This document shows, piece by piece, positions 59,986 to 64,000 of a stretch of 64,000 bases of DNA (positions are counted from its first letter, which is position 1; every line of letters begins with the position of its first letter). The notes under the pieces are model-generated. The model was not told the origin of the DNA. It did not search any database and saw nothing but the letters and a program-made list of their open reading frames with translations. A program made the position numbers and the translations under genes. The DNA comes from AP-15 sp963789025 (GTDB lineage Bacteria > Pseudomonadota > Alphaproteobacteria > ATCC43930 > CGMCC-115725): contig CAWBIT010000007.1 in the NCBI GenBank assembly GCA_963789025.1, positions 62,001-126,000 of the forward strand, in the 5' to 3' direction.

Positions 59986-61080
59986 TCAGTTTTCGATGCC
60001 GAGCAGCTTTGCTGCGGTGCCGCCGAGGATTGCGATCTTGTCATCGTCGCTGAGGCCCGGGGTCGACAGGATATGGTCGACCGGGACGAGGTTCCACGGG
60101 AATGGGTAGTCGGTGCCAATCACCACTTTGTCGGGACCGGTTTCGGCGATCAGGTGCCGCAATCCCTCGGGGGTGAACATGATCGAGTCGAAATAGAGCT
60201 GACCGTCCTTCAGGTACTGGGTTGGTTTTTTCTTCGGTAAGGGGCCGACGCGGTTCGGGAAGGTCGTGATGACGGCGTCCGAACGGTTGGCGTAGGACGG
60301 GAGGAACCCGCCGCCATGCGCGGCGCAGATCTTGAGGCCCGGGAAGCGGTCGAGCGTGCCTTCGAAAATCAGGTGCGACAAGGCGATCGTGGTTTCGAGC
60401 GGGTTGCCGATCGTGTTGGTCAAGAGGCCGCTGCCGGCGAGCCGGCCGCTCGGCTCCAATTCCCTGGTGCCGAGCGGGTGCACGAATATGAGGATGCCGA
60501 GCTCTTCGGCCTTGGCCCAAACCGGGTGGAATTTCGGATCGGCCAATTCCTGCCCGGCGACGCTGCCGCCGACCGAGAGGCCGCGCAACCCTAATCTCTT
60601 GATCGCGTATTCGAGCTGCTCGAGGGCGAGCTGAGGATGCTGCAACGCGACGGTCGCAAAAGCGACGAAGCGGTCCGGCGTCGCGGCGCAGAATTCGGCC
60701 AGCTTTTCGTTCTGGATCTTGATCAGCTCGGCCGCCGCGTCGCGCTCGGCGCGATACCAATAGGGATTGATGCTCAGCGCCTCGACATCGATTCCCTCCG
60801 CGTCCATCTCCGCGATGCGGTCGGAGACGTTGGACCATAAAAGCCCCGGCGCCTCCAGCGGGTGGTTGATCACCGCCGCCGCCTCGGGAACGATAGTGTG
60901 GGCATGGATGTCGACGGTCTTGACCCGCTTGCCGTTGACCGCGACCTCGCGCCGCCTCCCCTGGCCCGCTCTCGGACCCGGCGCCCCGGGACCCGGCGTC
61001 CCGGAAGCATTCGACAGGCTGCAGCCGACAAACGCGAGGCCGGCCAATGCGCCGGCGATCAATTCCCCTGAAATAGGCAT
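59986..61080 (-). CDS. Amidohydrolase 2 family protein (ACMSD-like), probable lipoprotein
   Basis: 364 residues. LAGLAFVGCSLSN has the form of a lipobox, so the protein may be anchored to the membrane. The metal-binding His pair is in VDIHAHTIVPEA, another His in ILIFVHPLG, His in ICAAHGGGFLPS and the catalytic Asp in IGTDYPFPW. This is the fold of aminocarboxymuconate-semialdehyde decarboxylase and gamma-resorcylate decarboxylase. Relatives act on aromatic acids by decarboxylation or hydrolysis. The export signal is unusual for ACMSD itself. Confidence 0.82.
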   Translation of the reverse strand: MPISGELIAGALAGLAFVGCSLSNASGTPGPGAPGPRAGQGRRREVAVNGKRVKTVDIHAHTIVPEAAAVINHPLEAPGLLWSNVSDRIAEMDAEGIDVEALSINPYWYRAERDAAAELIKIQNEKLAEFCAATPDRFVAFATVALQHPQLALEQLEYAIKRLGLRGLSVGGSVAGQELADPKFHPVWAKAEELGILIFVHPLGTRELEPSGRLAGSGLLTNTIGNPLETTIALSHLIFEGTLDRFPGLKICAAHGGGFLPSYANRSDAVITTFPNRVGPLPKKKPTQYLKDGQLYFDSIMFTPEGLRHLIAETGPDKVVIGTDYPFPWNLVPVDHILSTPGLSDDDKIAILGGTAAKLLGIEN

Positions 61081-61186
61081 TTCCGTCCTCCTCGATTATT
61101 CGTGACCGTGCAGGGGAGGAACTTACACGGCTCGGAGTTGCGCGGCGAGCCTCGCGAGAACGGTAGAGCCGAGACAGGATTGTTTC

Positions 61187-61205
61187 GTGACGTTATAACA
61201 TTCTC
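61187..61205. promoter_or_regulatory. Possible Zur operator upstream of the metal importer
   Basis: GTGACGTTATAACATTCTC has a GTTATAAC core at 61192-61199, resembling the TGTTATAACA centre of Zur/Fur-type boxes in alphaproteobacteria, about 70 bases before the first gene of a zinc/manganese importer. Flanking symmetry is only partial. Confidence 0.4.
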
Positions 61206-61270
61206 TTCCGGTGAGCCCGACGGCAGGTTATTTGGGCAGCTGGTCAGCGAACTCTTCTCGGAGGCGCCCC

Positions 61271-62143
61271 ATGAAACGTCGCGCCGTATTCGTTGGCGCC
61301 GCTCTGCTGATCGCGCCAACCTTGGCGTGGGCCGGGAGTCCCGTCGCCGTCCTTGCCGCCGAGAACTTCTACGGCGACGTCGCGCAGCAGATCGGCGGAC
61401 CGGACGTGAACGTGACGAGCATTCTCAGCAATCCCAACCAGGACCCGCATCTGTTCGAGGCGAGCCCCTCGGTCGCACGAGCCGTCTCGGCGGCACGGAT
61501 CGTCATCTATAACGGCCTCGACTATGACCCTTGGATAGCGAAGCTGCTGAGCGCCATCGCGAGCTCTGACCGAATTGCGATCGACGTCGGCAAGCTGGTG
61601 GGCAAAAGACCGGGCGACAACCCGCATATCTGGTACGACCCCAATACCATGCTGGCCCTCGCCGCGCGATTGGCGGACGAATTGAGCGCCGCCGATCCGG
61701 CGCACGCGGCAGATTACAGGCGGCGGCTGGCGGAGTTTCGGCAGTCATTGCAGCCGATCGAGGCCAAGATCGCCGCATTGCGTGCACGTCTGGCCGGCAC
61801 GCCCGTCGCCGCGACCGAGCCGGTTTTCAATTACCTGCTCGACGCTATTGGAATGCAGATCCACGACCGCCGATTCCAGCTCGCTGTGATGAATGATACC
61901 GAACCGGGTGCGTCCGATGTTATCACATTCGAGAAAGACCTCGAGAGCCATCGCGTTCGGATGCTCGTTTACAATAACCAAGCCTCGGATCCGACGGTCG
62001 AACGCATGGTGAAGCTCGCGCGGACATCGCATATCCCGGTTGTGGCGGTGACGGAGACCGAGCCGCCGGGAAAGAATTACCAGGAATGGCTGTCGAGTGA
62101 ACTCGATGCGGTCGATCAGTCGCTCCCGAAACAGCGGCCATGA
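61271..62143 (+). CDS. Zinc/manganese ABC transporter substrate-binding protein (ZnuA/TroA family)
   Basis: 290 residues from ATG 61271, with a signal peptide (RRAVFVGAALLIAPTLAWAG). Family motifs are VAVLAAENFYGDVAQQIGG, ILSNPNQDPHLFEASPSVAR (first metal His), KRPGDNPHIWYDPNTM (second His), and an ATEPVFNYLLDAIGM segment, where Glu seems to stand at the position of the third His in ZnuA. No His-rich loop is present. It delivers the metal to the membrane pair. The stop overlaps the ATPase start. Confidence 0.88.
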   Translation: MKRRAVFVGAALLIAPTLAWAGSPVAVLAAENFYGDVAQQIGGPDVNVTSILSNPNQDPHLFEASPSVARAVSAARIVIYNGLDYDPWIAKLLSAIASSDRIAIDVGKLVGKRPGDNPHIWYDPNTMLALAARLADELSAADPAHAADYRRRLAEFRQSLQPIEAKIAALRARLAGTPVAATEPVFNYLLDAIGMQIHDRRFQLAVMNDTEPGASDVITFEKDLESHRVRMLVYNNQASDPTVERMVKLARTSHIPVVAVTETEPPGKNYQEWLSSELDAVDQSLPKQRP

Positions 62144-62955
62144 GCGCCATCGAGTTCCGCGACGTCTGCTTGATGCTCGGCGGTCGCGTCGTGCTGGACC
62201 GCGTGAACCTGGATATAGCGTCGCGCGAGTTTGTGGGCGTGCTGGGACCGAACGGCTCCGGCAAAACCACGCTGATGCGCGCTGTCCTCGGTCTGGTGCC
62301 GCCCAGCCGAGGTGCTATTCGCGTCCTCGGCCAGCCGGCGACGCGGGGAAATCCTGCCGTCGGCTATGTGCCGCAAGTTCGCGGCAGAGTCGCGGAGATG
62401 CGGCTGAACGGATGGGATTTCGTGGCCGGTGTCGTGAACGGCCACCGCCTCGGCCTGCCAATTCCAGGCAAAGCGGGCCGGGCGGAAGTGGACCGTGTGC
62501 TCGATTTGGTTGGTTCACGTGGGTTGGCGCGGCGCCCGATCGCCGAAATCTCGGGTGGCGAGCGCCAGCGCTTGCTGCTGGCTCAGGCGTTGATCGGCCG
62601 GCCGCGGCTGTTGCTGCTCGACGAGCCGCTGATCAGCCTCGATCCGAATTATCAGCGCGAGGTCGTGGAGCTGGCGCAATCCCTTCAGAGCGAAATCGGG
62701 ATCGCGGTATTGTTCAGCGCTCATGACCTGAACCCGCTGCTCGGCGCTCTCGACCGGGTCCTCTATTTGGGAAATGGTCATGCCGCCCTCGGCACGGTCG
62801 ACGAGGTGATCACCGGACCCGTACTGTCGAAGCTTTATGGATCCGAGATCGACGTCGTGCGCCTCAAGGACCGCATCTTCATCATGTCCGGCCGCCAGGA
62901 TATGGAGCGTGACACCCATCAGAACGAGCATTCGCACCAATACACCCCCCGCTAG
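62140..62955 (+). CDS. Metal ABC transporter ATP-binding protein (ZnuC type)
   Basis: 271 residues. Walker A is VLGPNGSGKTTLMRAVLG, the signature is ISGGERQRLLLAQALIG, Walker B is LLLLDEPLISLD, and the switch His is in LFSAHDLNPLLGALDR. The tail DTHQNEHSHQYTPR carries three His residues and could bind zinc. Powers import by the downstream permease. Confidence 0.9.
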   Translation: MSAIEFRDVCLMLGGRVVLDRVNLDIASREFVGVLGPNGSGKTTLMRAVLGLVPPSRGAIRVLGQPATRGNPAVGYVPQVRGRVAEMRLNGWDFVAGVVNGHRLGLPIPGKAGRAEVDRVLDLVGSRGLARRPIAEISGGERQRLLLAQALIGRPRLLLLDEPLISLDPNYQREVVELAQSLQSEIGIAVLFSAHDLNPLLGALDRVLYLGNGHAALGTVDEVITGPVLSKLYGSEIDVVRLKDRIFIMSGRQDMERDTHQNEHSHQYTPR

Positions 62956-62970
62956 CCGGCGCCCCGGGCA

Positions 62971-63750
62971 ATGCTCGAATACGAATTCATGCGCAACGCC
63001 TTCGCGGCAGCATCTGTGGTCGCGATCGTCGCGGGCATCGTCGGCTACTTTTTGGTGCTGCGCGGCCAGACATTTGCCGGACATGCCTTGGCGCATGTCG
63101 GATTCACCGGCGCCACCGGCGCCGTCCTCGTCGGCGTCGCCCCGCTCTGGGGCTTGGTGCTGATGACATTGGCCGGCGGGATCGGCATGGGGTCCTTGGG
63201 CGAGCGGCTGGCCCAGCGGGACGTGGCGATCGGTCTGGTGCTCGCCTTGTCGCTCGGTCTCGGCCTCTTGTTCCTGCATTTTTATACTGCGTTCGCGACG
63301 CAGGCGACGACACTGCTGTTCGGCAATGTATTGGCCGTCGATCTGCGTACGGTCTGGACATTGCTCGCACTCGGCGCGGTGAGCCTCGGAACGCTCGCCA
63401 TCATCTCCCGCCCCCTGCTCTTCGCGACGTTGCAACCCGAGTTGGCCGAGGCAAAGGGCGTCTCGCTGCGCCTCTATTCCATGCTGTTTCTGGCGATCGT
63501 CGCGTTGACGACCGCCGAATGCGCGCAGATCGTCGGCGTGTTGCTGGTATTCGCGCTGATGGTCGGCCCTGCCGCGGCAGCTCAGCGATTGACCAGCGGT
63601 GTGGCGACCGGCGTCCTGCTCTCGGGAATTCTGGCGCTCGTCGAAGCTTGGCTCGGCATCACCCTCGCCTTCTACACCGATTGGCCGACCAGCTTCTGGA
63701 TCACCGCGCTGAGCGCAGCCGTCTATCTCCTCACCACTTTCCGATGGTAG
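62971..63750 (+). CDS. Metal ABC transporter permease (ZnuB type)
   Basis: 259 residues, about eight membrane helices. GYFLVLRGQTFAGHALAHVG FTGATGA (in two parts) is the ABC-3 family motif, and EAKGVSLRLYSMLFLAIVAL followed by GVLLVFALMVGPAAAAQ is the typical latter half. It forms the inner-membrane channel for zinc or manganese. It starts 15 bases after the ATPase stop. Confidence 0.9.
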   Translation: MLEYEFMRNAFAAASVVAIVAGIVGYFLVLRGQTFAGHALAHVGFTGATGAVLVGVAPLWGLVLMTLAGGIGMGSLGERLAQRDVAIGLVLALSLGLGLLFLHFYTAFATQATTLLFGNVLAVDLRTVWTLLALGAVSLGTLAIISRPLLFATLQPELAEAKGVSLRLYSMLFLAIVALTTAECAQIVGVLLVFALMVGPAAAAQRLTSGVATGVLLSGILALVEAWLGITLAFYTDWPTSFWITALSAAVYLLTTFRW

Positions 63751-63760
63751 AGACCGAGCC

Positions 63761-64000
63761 TCAGTCGGCGAGCCTCGGCTGCGCCATGGCAGGGGTGCGC
63801 ACCTCGCCGATCGGGGTCCGGGCGAGAGCCCGGGTGACTGTGGCTCCGACTAATGCCAATGCGCCGGCCAGGATGAAGGCGGAGTTGAAGTTGCCGGTCG
63901 CCTCGGCAGCCCTGGGAGACGAAGAGGCCCCACATCGCCGGGCACCGTATCAGCCCGAGATACCCGACCCCGTGATAGCTCGGCGGCTCGACCCCGGCGT
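63761..64000 (-). pseudogene. MFS transporter C-terminal fragment, apparently frameshifted
   Basis: Runs off the window. The last part encodes EATGNFNSAFILAGALALVG and ends RTPAMAQPRLAD, a plausible final helix and tail of a major facilitator transporter. Nearer the window edge a different frame holds EPPSYHGVGYLGLIRCPAMW, also MFS-like. The switch at about 63900-63935 implies an indel or deletion. Only the end is visible, so both identity and damage are tentative. Confidence 0.4.

Overview
The window looks like the chromosome of a GC-rich alphaproteobacterium, probably a free-living soil or plant-associated relative of the Hyphomicrobiales or Rhodospirillales. The clues are a fused trpE(G) gene with a tryptophan leader peptide, a PmtA-type phospholipid methyltransferase next to a phosphatidylserine decarboxylase, a dpp-type peptide transporter, DUF2277 and DUF4239 proteins, frequent GTG and TTG starts, and several families of GC-rich intergenic palindromes. 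No rRNA, tRNA, CRISPR array, phage or conventional insertion sequence was seen.

Layout. 0-3.5 kb: end of a thiamine-diphosphate enzyme, a class III aminotransferase, DUF2277 and a serine hydrolase. 3.5-8.4 kb: a lipid-headgroup cluster (glycosyltransferase, phosphatidylserine decarboxylase, class III aminotransferase, small membrane protein, PmtA-like methyltransferase) carrying several apparent lesions. 8.4-13.7 kb: a deazaflavin-type oxidoreductase, a VOC protein, and a partly decayed duplication of a PIN-toxin plus methyltransferase unit around a TfoX-domain gene and another broken methyltransferase. 13.8-20.1 kb: an orphan CoxL-type molybdenum hydroxylase subunit, a large exported hydrolase, DUF4239 and MlaC. 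21.1-31.1 kb: a tightly packed signalling operon (small helical protein, V4R-type protein, small protein, cysteine desulfurase, 1864-residue hybrid histidine kinase, receiver-adenylate cyclase).

31.3-37 kb: a complete peptide ABC transporter on the minus strand. 37-41.6 kb: a DUF559 nuclease gene held between inverted palindromes, an amidase, a DUF364 protein, tryptophan 2,3-dioxygenase and a beheaded HlyD gene before an FUSC transporter. 42.7-47.2 kb: a 2-hydroxyacid dehydrogenase, an SMP-30 lactonase, and trpE(G) with its attenuator. 47.4-52.4 kb: a hydrolase-methyltransferase fusion, GNAT, sulfurtransferase, AlaX, a GIY-YIG nuclease gene held between perfect inverted repeats, and a cysteine synthase. 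52.5-59.2 kb: mutL, a DUF4258/DUF2283 pair and an RND efflux system. 59.2-64 kb: a VOC protein, an amidohydrolase, a zinc/manganese ABC importer and an MFS fragment.

Two themes stand out. First, dispersed palindromes shape the genome: four genes take their stop codon or C-terminus from a palindrome, and two unrelated small nuclease genes each sit between inverted copies of a palindrome, recalling the REP/RAYT arrangement but with nucleases. Second, the 21-31 kb operon links a desulfurase and a V4R-type ligand-binding protein to a multi-GAF phosphorelay and a cyclase, which I do not recognise as a described system.
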